A stretch of DNA of 52,963 bases from an uncultured Lachnospiraceae bacterium (GCA_946615865.1 CAMOIJ010000016.1:1-52963), one strand, 5' to 3'; positions 40,702 to 49,861 are shown, counted from the first letter of the stretch. The notes: generated by a model not told the origin, from the sequence alone. Program-made: numbers and translations.

Positions 40702-41322
40702 TTACTCATTGAGGTCGATGTTCTGCATCATCATGTCATCTGTTCCGACTCCGCATACATTGACCGTATACCAGCCGCAGGTAGCGCTGTGCGGTGTGCC
40801 GCCGTCGTCCTCGATCATCTCGAACATGCAGATCGTATAAGTGCCGTCCTTATTGGCTGTGTACGACACGTTGGGCGGATAGAAATCATTCGTTTTATAA
40901 TAGTGATTCTGAGCCAGTTTACAGAGTTCATCCGGTGTATACACCTTACTATAGAGAGTCAGATCGATTTCTTTCCCGAAAACAGTATCTGTTCCCTTCG
41001 CGTCTGTCCCGACCCTGTACTGTGCGTAAGAAGTGTTGTGAATCGTGCCGTCTTCTCCTTTGACTTCTTCAAACAGTAAAATCTCATAGAAACCGTCGCC
41101 CAGATCCTGACAGGACACCTTGGGCGGATAAAAACCGCTCTCGCTGGTGCGCTTGTAATAGTACTGAGACATGCAGCTGAGTTCTTCGGGAGTATATTCC
41201 CTTGTTTCCGCGTTCTCAGCCCGGGCCGCAGCCGCAGACGCTCCGGTTCCAGCCGCGCCAAAGATCACGCTGATTCCGAGAAACGCGGCGGCAATATAAA
41301 TGATAAATTTATGTATATTCAT
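40702..41322 (-). CDS. Secreted protein with two copies of an 80-residue domain
   Basis: A 206-residue protein with a signal peptide (hydrophobic 6-30, Ala-rich cleavage region ASAAAARAE). The mature part is two tandem copies of one domain. Copy 1 starts YTPEELSCMSQYYYKRTS and has GFYPPKVSC, then GFYEILLFEEV. Copy 2 starts YTPDELCKLAQNHYYKT and has DFYPPNVSY, then GTYTICMFEMI. Both end near a KEIDL/QNIDL motif. The function is unknown. It is the first gene of the operon with the nuclease, so an inhibitor, substrate-binding or cell-surface partner role may be considered. A good promoter lies at 41351-41378. Confidence 0.8.
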   Translation of the reverse strand: MNIHKFIIYIAAAFLGISVIFGAAGTGASAAAARAENAETREYTPEELSCMSQYYYKRTSESGFYPPKVSCQDLGDGFYEILLFEEVKGEDGTIHNTSYAQYRVGTDAKGTDTVFGKEIDLTLYSKVYTPDELCKLAQNHYYKTNDFYPPNVSYTANKDGTYTICMFEMIEDDGGTPHSATCGWYTVNVCGVGTDDMMMQNIDLNE

Positions 41323-41350
41323 AACTTCGTCCTTTCTAAGCCGGACTTAT

Positions 41351-41378
41351 ATTATATCACTTTTTTGCCATTTTACAA
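41351..41378 (-). promoter_or_regulatory. Promoter of the duplicated-domain protein and nuclease
   Basis: TTGTAA (41373-41378), 16-base spacer and TATAAT (41351-41356) on the minus strand; start near 41344, 22 bases before the ATG. Confidence 0.65.
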
Positions 41379-41450
41379 ATATTTAAGTAACTGAGGCCCC
41401 CCGGAGCCGTCTATTACTAAGAGACCCTCTTCTTTTCAGATGAGGATCAT

Positions 41451-41567
41451 TTACTTCATAATACGGTAAAAAGATGCCCTGGATACTTGCGCTCTTTTGA
41501 TCAATTCCGTTACAGTAATATCAACATAGTCTTTTTCCCCCATGAGGGCGTAAAGGGCTTGGACGAT
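41451..41567 (-). pseudogene. TetR-family regulator remnant
   Basis: The minus strand encodes IVQALYALMGEKDYVDITVT followed by ELIKRAQVSRASFYRIMK and a TAA at 41451. This is a textbook TetR N-terminal helix-turn-helix with nothing after it. An in-frame TAG lies directly before it, three codons after an ATG (41577-41579). Thus both ends are broken. It faces the ABC exporter gene, whose divergent TetR repressor it probably once was. No other coding potential is seen between 41379 and 41611. Confidence 0.65.
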
Positions 41568-41611
41568 CTATTTATACATGACGAGTACTCTTGTCAATAT
41601 GCGGAGGCAGC

Positions 41612-44600
41612 ATGCTTCAACTTAAAAATATAAAGAAAAAATACAATACCGGCGGATACGAACAGATCGCCCTCGACGATGTCTCCCTCAACCTCCGGGA
41701 CAACGAGTTCGTAGCGATCCTCGGTCCCAGCGGATCCGGAAAGACAACCCTCCTCAACATCATAGGAGGGCTGGACCGCTATGACACCGGCGATCTGATC
41801 ATTAACGGCATTTCTACCAAGAAATACAAGGACCGCGACTGGGACTCCTACCGCAATCACACGGTCGGTTTCGTCTTCCAGTCCTACAACCTGATCCCCC
41901 ACCAGACAGTCCTGCAGAACGTCGAGCTGGCGCTGACCATCGGCGGCATTTCCGCTGAAAAGCGCAGAGAGATGGCTCTCGACGCCCTGGATAAGGTCGG
42001 CCTTAAGGAGCAGTCCCACAAGAAGCCCAACCAGATGTCCGGCGGCCAGATGCAGCGTGTGGCGATCGCCCGCGCCCTGGTCAACGATCCCAAGATCCTT
42101 CTGGCAGACGAGCCCACAGGCGCGCTGGATACAAAGACATCCGTGCAGGTCATGGATCTCTTAAAAGAAGTGGCCAACGACCGCCTGGTCGTCATGGTCA
42201 CCCACAACCCTGAGCTCGCCGAGCAGTACGCCAACCGCATCGTCCGTCTCAAGGACGGTCAGATCACCGACGACTCCAACCCGCTCATCATTGAGAGCGA
42301 GGAACCCGGCGTGCACAAGAACCTGGGAAAAGCCTCGATGAACCTTGCAACCTCTTTCGGTCTGAGCCTTAACAACCTCATGACCAAGAAGGGCCGCACT
42401 TTTTTGACCGCCTTTGCAGGGTCTATCGGTATCATCGGCATCGCGCTGATCCTGTCGCTCTCCACGGGATTCCAGAATTACATCAACCAGATCCAGGAAG
42501 AGACCATGAACAGCTATCCGCTGACTATTAACGCGGAGGAGGGAGACCTGGCCAGCATTATCCTTTCCATGCAGGCGATCAGGGATGTCAAGGCAGAAGG
42601 CAATTCCCTTGTGGAACAGCAGTACATCACTTCCTTTACCGATTCCATCAGCAATAACGATCTCAAGAGTTTCATGGATTATCTGGACGCGCACCCCGAG
42701 GAGTACGAAGAAGATGTGCGCATGATCAAGAAATCCTATGCGGTCTCACCGGTGATCTACACCATTGACGCCACAGACCGGCTCGCGCAGATCTACCCCA
42801 CAAGTTCCTCCGGAGGGGGCATATTCGCCTCCATGTCGCTGGGCGGCGGATCCATGTCCACCTTCTCAGAAATGATCGAGCCGGAGCGGATGAAGAATGA
42901 GTACACGGTCGCTTACGGCAAATGGCCCGAGAAGTATAACGAACTCGCTCTGTGTGTCATGGATCCCAACCAGATCTCCGACCTGCTGCTCTACTCCCTC
43001 GGTTTCCGCGATACCAAAGAACTCTCGGACATCATGAAAGACCTCTATCTGGGCGAGAAGATCACTGTACACAATGAGCCGATGACCGTCACCTACGATG
43101 AGATCCTCGGCAGAGAGTTCAAGCTCATCGATCCCTCGTCAAAGTATAAATGGAATGAGGAATACGAGATCTACGAGGATATGTCCGATGACGACGACTA
43201 CATGAGGGACGTGTATGAAAACGCGGAGCCCCTCAGGATCACGGCGATCATCTATAAACCTCAGGAAAAGGGCTCGGGATCCTCTTCGACGACCGGCGTC
43301 CTCTATCTGCCGGATCTCACTTCCTATGTGATGAACAAGGCGTACTCTTCCGATATCGTCCTCGCGCAGTTAAGGGATCCCGATTACGATGTATTCTCCG
43401 GCAAGGCTTTCGACGACGAAGACGACGATGAAGGACTCAATTTTGAGGACATGATCACCGTCGACGAAGATCTTCTTGCGGAAGCTTTCGTTATAAACAT
43501 GGATCTTGATGGCCTGAGCATGGATCCCAATGCAATGACAGACATCATCATGAACTCCTCGAAAGAGGTCGTAGACAGCATCGACGAAGTCACAGGATCA
43601 ATGGTCAAGGCGGTGAGCCAGGCTGATTCCGCTTTCGCGAACGGCATCATTGAGGGATATAAACAGATAGCGACTGTCACACTGACCGAGTCCGACGCAC
43701 CGGAGACGAAACCGGATGTGTCCGGCGCTGCAGGAACACTGGAAAGTCTCAAGGAGACCATAGAAACAACAGCTAAGGAAGAGGCCAAAAAAGCAGTGGA
43801 CGCGCGGATCGACAAGACTATCTCCGATCTTCAGGGCGTTACTACTGTCGCTGAAGCGGAGGCTTACGTCGATTCTCTGGGGCTTAATGAAGAGATGACC
43901 GCGCAGCTCAAAGATATGATCCGGCAGGGCTCTGCCGGAAGTGAATCAGGCAACCCCGAGGATTCAGTAGACGTGTCCGGTCTGATCAGCGGGCTGGATT
44001 CCATGCGAGGAACTATTTCGGATCTGGCAGCGAATGCTGCAGCCTCGCAGGCAACCGAGGGTATTCAGAAGACAATTGATTCCCTAAACAGCGCGTCCAC
44101 CAAGGCGGAAGCGGACGCTGTGATCAATGAAATGGACACAGCCGGAATGGGCGGAGAGAACGCAGACCTCATCAAGTCCGCGCTCAAGGCCCAGATCGTC
44201 AAGCAGTACGAGGATGGGGGCAGGACAACACAAAAGAAGTACATCACCCTGGATTATCTCGATATCTACAAAGAAAACGCCATCTCTGAGGACAAGATCG
44301 CGCAGATGCTGGGCTCCGTCGAGCAGATTAAACTCGATCCGGCTCTCACCACGAAGATCATAGAGGAGTCCTTCGATAACTACTATGGAAGCCTGACGCC
44401 GGACGACAACAACATGGTCCCTGTGTCTGATCTTCCCTCCACTGATGCGGCGATCCAGAAGGCTCTCACTGACAACAGTTCCGGGCTCTTTGAGGAAGGT
44501 TATAACCTTGCTAAAGAATACATGGCCCTGCTCGTCGCCAAAGGCACAGGTGAAGCTCTGGCGGAGGCACTGGCGCCCCTTTCCAACATGTTCAGCGGAG

Positions 44601-45325
44601 ACGGGGATTTCATGACCTTTGATACGGATAAGTTCGCGGAGGCGTTCAAGTTCAATAAAGACGAGGATGAGCTCAACCGGATCATGGAGACTATGATGAA
44701 CGGTAAGGACACTTCCTACAAAGGAAACCTTCTCAAGCTGGGATACCAGAGAGAGGATGATCCGACCAGCATCTCTTTCTATTTTGACGACTTTGAATCA
44801 AAGAACCACTTCACCGACTTCCTCACGCGCTACAATGAAAACGCGGAAGAAGCCAAAAAGCTTCAGTACACGGACATCACAGGAATACTGATGGGCTCTG
44901 TCGAGACGATCGTCAACGCAGTTACTTACGTGCTTATCGCCTTCGTTTCGATCTCACTGGTCGTATCCTCGATCATGATCGGCATTATCACCTATATATC
45001 CGTCCTCGAGAGGACCAAGGAGATCGGTATCCTGCGCGCCATCGGCGCCTCCAAGAGGAATATCTCCTCCATTTTCAACGCGGAGACATGCATCATCGGT
45101 CTGCTCTCGGGCATTATCGGCGTTATTGTCACACGGCTGCTGCTGTTCCCGATCAACGATATAATCCACAAGGTCACACAGATCGACGACATCACAGCTG
45201 TTCTGGAGCCTCAGGCAGCGGTCGCGCTCGTCATCATCGCTACGGTACTGACTATGATCGGCGGCCTGATCCCGTCCAGATCGGCGTCCAAGAAAGATCC
45301 GGTCATCGCGCTGCGGACCGAGTGA
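41612..45325 (+). CDS. ABC exporter: ATPase fused to FtsX/MacB-type permease
   Basis: A 1237-residue fusion. Residues 1-230 are a LolD/MacB-type ATPase: Walker A GPSGSGKTT (38-46), Q-loop VFQSYNLIPH, signature MSGGQMQRVAIARAL, Walker B LLADEPTGALD. A first membrane helix (about 265-290, FLTAFAGSIGIIGIALILSL) is followed by an extracytoplasmic region of about 800 residues with acidic and coiled segments, then three helices at the C-terminus (about 1100-1225), with YISVLERTKEIGILRAIGAS as the FtsX loop. Such proteins pump peptides or lipids, or transmit mechanical force. The ATG at 41612 follows GGAGG; an upstream TTG (41591) has no site. The very large outer domain is the notable feature. Confidence 0.88.
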   Translation: MLQLKNIKKKYNTGGYEQIALDDVSLNLRDNEFVAILGPSGSGKTTLLNIIGGLDRYDTGDLIINGISTKKYKDRDWDSYRNHTVGFVFQSYNLIPHQTVLQNVELALTIGGISAEKRREMALDALDKVGLKEQSHKKPNQMSGGQMQRVAIARALVNDPKILLADEPTGALDTKTSVQVMDLLKEVANDRLVVMVTHNPELAEQYANRIVRLKDGQITDDSNPLIIESEEPGVHKNLGKASMNLATSFGLSLNNLMTKKGRTFLTAFAGSIGIIGIALILSLSTGFQNYINQIQEETMNSYPLTINAEEGDLASIILSMQAIRDVKAEGNSLVEQQYITSFTDSISNNDLKSFMDYLDAHPEEYEEDVRMIKKSYAVSPVIYTIDATDRLAQIYPTSSSGGGIFASMSLGGGSMSTFSEMIEPERMKNEYTVAYGKWPEKYNELALCVMDPNQISDLLLYSLGFRDTKELSDIMKDLYLGEKITVHNEPMTVTYDEILGREFKLIDPSSKYKWNEEYEIYEDMSDDDDYMRDVYENAEPLRITAIIYKPQEKGSGSSSTTGVLYLPDLTSYVMNKAYSSDIVLAQLRDPDYDVFSGKAFDDEDDDEGLNFEDMITVDEDLLAEAFVINMDLDGLSMDPNAMTDIIMNSSKEVVDSIDEVTGSMVKAVSQADSAFANGIIEGYKQIATVTLTESDAPETKPDVSGAAGTLESLKETIETTAKEEAKKAVDARIDKTISDLQGVTTVAEAEAYVDSLGLNEEMTAQLKDMIRQGSAGSESGNPEDSVDVSGLISGLDSMRGTISDLAANAAASQATEGIQKTIDSLNSASTKAEADAVINEMDTAGMGGENADLIKSALKAQIVKQYEDGGRTTQKKYITLDYLDIYKENAISEDKIAQMLGSVEQIKLDPALTTKIIEESFDNYYGSLTPDDNNMVPVSDLPSTDAAIQKALTDNSSGLFEEGYNLAKEYMALLVAKGTGEALAEALAPLSNMFSGDGDFMTFDTDKFAEAFKFNKDEDELNRIMETMMNGKDTSYKGNLLKLGYQREDDPTSISFYFDDFESKNHFTDFLTRYNENAEEAKKLQYTDITGILMGSVETIVNAVTYVLIAFVSISLVVSSIMIGIITYISVLERTKEIGILRAIGASKRNISSIFNAETCIIGLLSGIIGVIVTRLLLFPINDIIHKVTQIDDITAVLEPQAAVALVIIATVLTMIGGLIPSRSASKKDPVIALRTE

Positions 45326-45364
45326 TCCCGGCAAAAGCATCGGCTGGTCAAAATCCAATATACG

Positions 45365-45402
45365 TATTAAAAAAGGGGTTGCATGTGCAGTCCCTTTTTG
45401 TA
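45365..45402. terminator. Terminator of the ABC exporter and helicase genes
   Basis: AAAAAGGG (about 45370-45377) and CCCTTTTT (45392-45399) enclose TTGCA/TGCAG, with A- and T-runs on both sides, between convergent genes. Confidence 0.75.
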
Positions 45403-45424
45403 TGATAAAAAGTCCGGCCTTTCC

Positions 45425-47584
45425 TCAGGTAACTACTGCCGGAAGATATTTCTTCCTCTCCTTCTCCACGAGCTGACGGATCCATTCTTTGTCCGCCAGT
45501 CCGTCTGCCGCATCGGCGATCGCCGAGTCGTGGGCGAACATGTCGAATTCCTCTTCTTTGACAGCCAGGATCTCCTGCATGGCCTCGTCCACCGTGTTGT
45601 CACATAAAAGGTGATAGACCAGCACATTCTGCACCTGACCCATACGGTAAACCCTGGAAATAGCCTGCCAGGTGAGAGATGGCTTGATCTGCGGCTCGCA
45701 GAAGATCACGATGCCTGCCGCCTGGATGTTGAGCCCGGTGCCGCCGGCCTGGACCTGGCAGACCAGGACTGCCCCGTCCTGAACCCGGGAGAATTTATCG
45801 ATCAGATCCTGCCGTTCTTCCGCCGGCGTGCTCCCTGTGATCGAGCCGATGACCATAGCCCCCAGAAAATCGCATACTTTCCGGATCGTCTCCCGGAAAT
45901 AGGAGTAGATGATCACCTTTTCCCGTCCTTCCACCGCCTGTTCACAGAGTTCTATAAGGCGCTGCGCCTTGGAAGAAGTCCGAAGATCATCCTGCAGGAA
46001 AGAGACTCGCCGCATCCCCATGAAGTTTCCGCCTATTGCCTCTACACTGTAGGCTGCCGCGTCTTCCGCCGTCATCTCGCACCACTCCTCTTCAATTGTC
46101 AGAGGAGGCAATTCATCGAGCACCATGTCCCTCTGCCTGCGAAGATATACAGGCGCCAGCATCTCGCGGAAAGCCGGAAGCTGCCTCATTCCCGCATAAG
46201 TGCGGACACTTTTCACCATGTCCGGGCGCACGAAACCGATCAACTCGCACATCTCCCTGACTTTATTCTCCAGGGGCGTTCCTGTCATGAGCAGGATCCT
46301 CTCCGATTCATCCTCAAGGGCGTGAATGTACTGCGTCCTCTTGGCCTCCGGATTCTTGATGTAATGCGCCTCGTCGATGATCAGCATGGAAAGGGTCAGG
46401 TGATTGTCGATGGTCCCCACTATTTTGCCCATGCTCTCGTAGTTGGTCACCGCTGCGCCGCCGAGTTCCGTAAAGCACAGCAGCGCGTCCTCCAGCATAG
46501 GCCCGTGCAGGAGATTGACCGGTATGTCACTGAATTTCTGGATTTCTCTGCACCAGTTGATCATAACAGACGCCGGGCAGACCACCAGAAAGCGGCTCCT
46601 TTTGTTCTCCCTGTAAAGGTGCGTCATCGCGGCGATGGCCTGGATCGTTTTACCAAGACCCATCTCGTCGCCAAGGAGCACCCTCTTCATTGTCAGAATG
46701 TATCGGGTGCCAAATTCCTGATAGGCGCGGAGATTCCCCTTAAATCCGCTTAAGTCCAGCGCAAAGGCGTCGATTTCCTCCGCCAGCTGCGCAGGGACAC
46801 TGCTGTATACCAGTTCCCGCTTTGCGCCTGCTCCCGTCAGCCGCTCTATGATGGCATAGTAGGAGGCGCTGTTCTTTTTAAAGTCCTCCATGGCGTCGAG
46901 CACGCCCATGTTTTCGGCTTCGCCGTACTGGGAGATCAGGCTCTTCACCAAGTTATACTCGGCGCTCCTGCAATAGGTCAAAATATCGCCGATCGCCCTG
47001 ATCGTCTCCGCCTTCGTGCCGCCAAAGGAGAAGATCCAACGGAAACGGCTTCGGATCTGCACCGCTTCCGTCAGCGCGCTGATCGTCTCATGCACACTCG
47101 CCGTCAGCGGACCCGCCTCTCTCGCGATCTGCTCGATCTTTCTGAATCTTGCGATCTCGTGGATCAGAGTCCTGCTGTTAATGTCGTCCCTGTCGGCTGT
47201 CAGCCTTATGCGGGCCCTGGCTGAAAGGCGGTTCAAAAACTCCCCGATAATGCTCCGGATCGAGGAGATCTGCTTCTCGCCGATCCCGTCAATTCTCTGA
47301 AGTTTCCAGTTCTCCGCTTTATAGAGATCATACAGCGTGTTATACCCCGCGCTTTGAAGCGCGTTGATCCTGATTCCGGCCTTGGAATTCTTCAGTTCCT
47401 CCACCGGGATCTCTTTGAGAAATTCCGCAGACTGCTTCTTAAGTTCTGCCGTGCAGGCCTTTCTCACATTCGCTTCGTGCTCTCCGTATTCCGAGGTGAT
47501 CCTCTGAAGACTCCGGTCCAGCATCTGAAGACTCACGATCAGTCTGTTGATCTCTTTAAAATCAGGCATTCTTTCCGCTGCCAT
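45425..47584 (-). CDS. SNF2-family helicase with N-terminal HhH motif
   Basis: A 719-residue DEAD/DEAH protein. A helix-hairpin-helix (LQRIDGIGEKQISSIRSI, about 95-112) lies in a 290-residue N-terminal region. The SNF2 core has Walker A DEMGLGKT (306-313), DEAH (404-407), LLMTGTPLENK, and the C-terminal motifs IIYSYFRETI, CQVQAGGTGLN and SRVYRMGQ. It is an ATP-driven double-stranded DNA translocase. Its ATG overlaps the TAA of the UvrD-like gene in TAATG, so the two are coupled and probably act together in DNA repair or defence. Confidence 0.85.
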   Translation of the reverse strand: MAAERMPDFKEINRLIVSLQMLDRSLQRITSEYGEHEANVRKACTAELKKQSAEFLKEIPVEELKNSKAGIRINALQSAGYNTLYDLYKAENWKLQRIDGIGEKQISSIRSIIGEFLNRLSARARIRLTADRDDINSRTLIHEIARFRKIEQIAREAGPLTASVHETISALTEAVQIRSRFRWIFSFGGTKAETIRAIGDILTYCRSAEYNLVKSLISQYGEAENMGVLDAMEDFKKNSASYYAIIERLTGAGAKRELVYSSVPAQLAEEIDAFALDLSGFKGNLRAYQEFGTRYILTMKRVLLGDEMGLGKTIQAIAAMTHLYRENKRSRFLVVCPASVMINWCREIQKFSDIPVNLLHGPMLEDALLCFTELGGAAVTNYESMGKIVGTIDNHLTLSMLIIDEAHYIKNPEAKRTQYIHALEDESERILLMTGTPLENKVREMCELIGFVRPDMVKSVRTYAGMRQLPAFREMLAPVYLRRQRDMVLDELPPLTIEEEWCEMTAEDAAAYSVEAIGGNFMGMRRVSFLQDDLRTSSKAQRLIELCEQAVEGREKVIIYSYFRETIRKVCDFLGAMVIGSITGSTPAEERQDLIDKFSRVQDGAVLVCQVQAGGTGLNIQAAGIVIFCEPQIKPSLTWQAISRVYRMGQVQNVLVYHLLCDNTVDEAMQEILAVKEEEFDMFAHDSAIADAADGLADKEWIRQLVEKERKKYLPAVVT

Positions 47585-49551
47585 TACCGCTTCCTCACCT
47601 TTTCCCTGCCGAACAGTTCATCCGCCAGCACTGATTTTGCCCCCGTCGTGAACACAAACAGGCGCTTTTTGGCCCTGGTCATGCCCACATAGAAGAGCCG
47701 TCTCTCCTCCTCGAACGCCCGGCGCTCCTCCGGCTGCATATACTTCATACTCGCCGGAACTTCCTCCGGGAACAGCCCGTCGGCAACATCCATCAAGTAA
47801 ACTGTATCATATTCGAGCCCCTTACTGGCATGAATTGTTGAAAGAATAAAGGGGCAGTCGGGATCCGACTCCTTCCCGCGGAAAATATCCTCCAGATATC
47901 CGATCCGGTCCAGAAGTTCCGCCGGCGACTCTGTCTGCGCTCCGATCGCTTTCAAAATATAGATCTTACTGTCCCTGATCCCCGCATTTTCCAGATACTC
48001 GCCGTATCCCATGAAGCGCACGATCCTCAAAACCGCCTGGTCTCCCCGATCCTCCTTCATATTCTCCAGATGCGTGCGGATCGATCTCACGCTTTTAAGC
48101 GTCATGGGTTTGAGATCCGCATACCTTAAAGCCGTTTCCAGAATCGGCATCCCGATCCGACTGCTCAGGTCACAGACCAGTGCAGCCGTCTCCTTGTTCA
48201 GATACAGCCCCAGCTTGTAATAGACCGCCATGAAAGCATCTGTATCGTGCGGATCATAAGCCAGCTTAATGATATTCGAAATATCAGTCACTGTCCGATG
48301 CGTGAAAAATCCAATCTCAGCATTTCTGATCCGGTAGGGCACATTATTTCTTTCCAAAAGATCGACCACCGGTATAGCGCTCTCATTATTCCGATACAGA
48401 ACCGCCGTCTCCTCTTCGCACCCATCCGCCACTTTCAGCAGATAGCTGTACTGGGTCTTGCGGTTCCTGAGCGCGATCTCTCTGACTTCCGGCCCCTCCG
48501 CCGCGCCGTCTGCGCAAATCATGTGTTTGGCGTGCCGGAGCGTATTCCTCTGTATAAAGCGGTCTGCCGCACGAACGATTCCGCTGCCGGAGCGATAATT
48601 CTGCTCCATCAGCAATACTTTGGCACCTCGGTGCTCTCTCTCAAAATTTATCAGCGCCTCCGGACAGGCGGCCCGGAAGCCGTAAATACTCTGGTCTTCG
48701 TCTCCGACCATGAAGAGATTGTCATGTTTTGAAGCCAGCAGGGCAATGATCGTGTGCTGGATCCTGGATGTGTCCTGCGCCTCGTCCACACAGATATACC
48801 TGTACTGCTCCTGAAAATACTCCAGTACCTGCGGCACCTTGCGCAGAATTGTCAGAGCATACACCATCTGGTCATCATAGTCCATCAGATGCTGGTCCCG
48901 CAGCCAGTGGTTGTACCGCTCATAAATCGCGGCGATATTGATGTCACAGTCCGCCGCTCTCAAGGGGCTTCCCTTCTGCTTACCGAGCGCCCTGATCTCC
49001 TTTTCCGTCAGCATCTGGTTCTTAATATAGGTGATAAGTGTCCGCACATTGCGCAGATCCGCCTCCGTCGGCCAGGTCTGCTCCACCTGCTGATAAATCT
49101 GAGTCAGGATGCCCGCCGTACTCTTTTCATCTGTCACCAGTTCAAACGGCTTCTTCCCGATCATCCGGCTGTAATACGCTATGATCTTCGCGCAGATCCC
49201 GTTGATCGTCCGAAACTCCAGCCGTTCCGCCAGTTCCGCGCCAAAATATCCCGCAAATCTCTGCGCCATGTCCCGCGTAGCAGCGACCGTATACGTCACT
49301 GTCAAAATATTCTCCGGCTTGATCCCACAGTTAAGAATCATATATCCCAGCCTCAGTACCAGAACTGTTGTCTTTCCGCTTCCGGGCACTGCAAGCAGAA
49401 GCACCGGTCCTTCCACCGTCTTCACCGCTTCCGACTGCTGGGCATTGAGCACGATTCGATTACCGGCACTCTCATGCCCGGCTTCTGATTTATTGTTTGA
49501 TTTATTATTCGATTTATTATCTGAAATTCTGTTTAAACTTTCATTTCTCAT
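47584..49551 (-). CDS. UvrD/Rep-family superfamily 1 helicase
   Basis: A 655-residue 3'-5' DNA helicase. Walker A is AVPGSGKTT (about 54-62), motif II VDEAQDTS (about 240), GDEDQSIYGFR, MEQNYRSG, and motifs V-VI TIHASKGLEYD and YVGMTRAKK. The N-terminal 25 residues contain NKSNNKSNNKSE, encoded by a 12-bp tandem repeat. The enzyme is shorter than PcrA (about 740). It is transcribed just upstream of the SNF2 gene, which begins inside its stop codon. The ribosome site is only moderate. Confidence 0.88.
   Translation of the reverse strand: MRNESLNRISDNKSNNKSNNKSEAGHESAGNRIVLNAQQSEAVKTVEGPVLLLAVPGSGKTTVLVLRLGYMILNCGIKPENILTVTYTVAATRDMAQRFAGYFGAELAERLEFRTINGICAKIIAYYSRMIGKKPFELVTDEKSTAGILTQIYQQVEQTWPTEADLRNVRTLITYIKNQMLTEKEIRALGKQKGSPLRAADCDINIAAIYERYNHWLRDQHLMDYDDQMVYALTILRKVPQVLEYFQEQYRYICVDEAQDTSRIQHTIIALLASKHDNLFMVGDEDQSIYGFRAACPEALINFEREHRGAKVLLMEQNYRSGSGIVRAADRFIQRNTLRHAKHMICADGAAEGPEVREIALRNRKTQYSYLLKVADGCEEETAVLYRNNESAIPVVDLLERNNVPYRIRNAEIGFFTHRTVTDISNIIKLAYDPHDTDAFMAVYYKLGLYLNKETAALVCDLSSRIGMPILETALRYADLKPMTLKSVRSIRTHLENMKEDRGDQAVLRIVRFMGYGEYLENAGIRDSKIYILKAIGAQTESPAELLDRIGYLEDIFRGKESDPDCPFILSTIHASKGLEYDTVYLMDVADGLFPEEVPASMKYMQPEERRAFEEERRLFYVGMTRAKKRLFVFTTGAKSVLADELFGREKVRKR
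49487..49522 (-). repeat. 12-bp tandem repeat in the UvrD-like gene
   Basis: Three units of 12 bases (GATTTATTGTTT, GATTTATTATTC, GATTTATTATCT on the plus strand) encode the repeating NNKS peptide at the protein N-terminus. Unit gain or loss would keep the frame. Confidence 0.8.
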
Positions 49552-49656
49552 AAATCATACTCTTCTTTCCTGGCCGTCGTTCTCCCTTGCGCACAGTATA
49601 TCGTTAATTTTCGCGTGTTTTTCCGCCGAAAAACTCCGATACAGGCCTTTCCGCAG

Positions 49657-49861
49657 CCCTTTATTGGCGGAAAATCCGCCAGTAAAGGGAAATGCAAAAG
49701 GGTACTCACAGGGTCCCAGACTACTAGTATATACTTACTTGGCCCTTTATTGGCGGAAAATCCGCCAGTAAAGGGAAGTGCAAAAGGGTACTCACAGGGT
49801 CCCAGACCACTAGTATATACTTACTTGACCCTTTATTGGCGGAAAATCCGCCAGTAAAGGG
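49657..49861. repeat. Tandem 86-bp repeat with a perfect 15-bp hairpin in each unit
   Basis: Units start at 49657, 49743 and 49829. Each begins with a 33-base element, CCCTTTATTGGCGGA, AAA, TCCGCCAGTAAAGGG, which folds into a 15-bp stem (one T-G pair) with a three-base loop. The 53-base intervals of units 1 and 2 differ at only about three positions and contain GGTACTCACAGGGTCCC and ACTAGTATATACTTACTT. Unit 3 is cut off after the hairpin. Because the intervals are also repeated, this is not a CRISPR array. Confidence 0.92.

Noticed and set aside
40702-41322. Competence operon membership (EndA with Com proteins)
   Set aside because: The nuclease is EndA-like, but no competence gene is present in the window, so DNA uptake cannot be claimed.
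49615-49857. 80-residue plus-strand frame through the hairpin repeats
   Set aside because: The frame is created by a tandem repeat of 86 bases, has no ribosome site and consists of frame-shifted copies of the same DNA.
49657-49861. CRISPR-like appearance of the hairpin repeats
   Set aside because: Only three repeats are present, the intervals are themselves repeated, and no cas genes are near.
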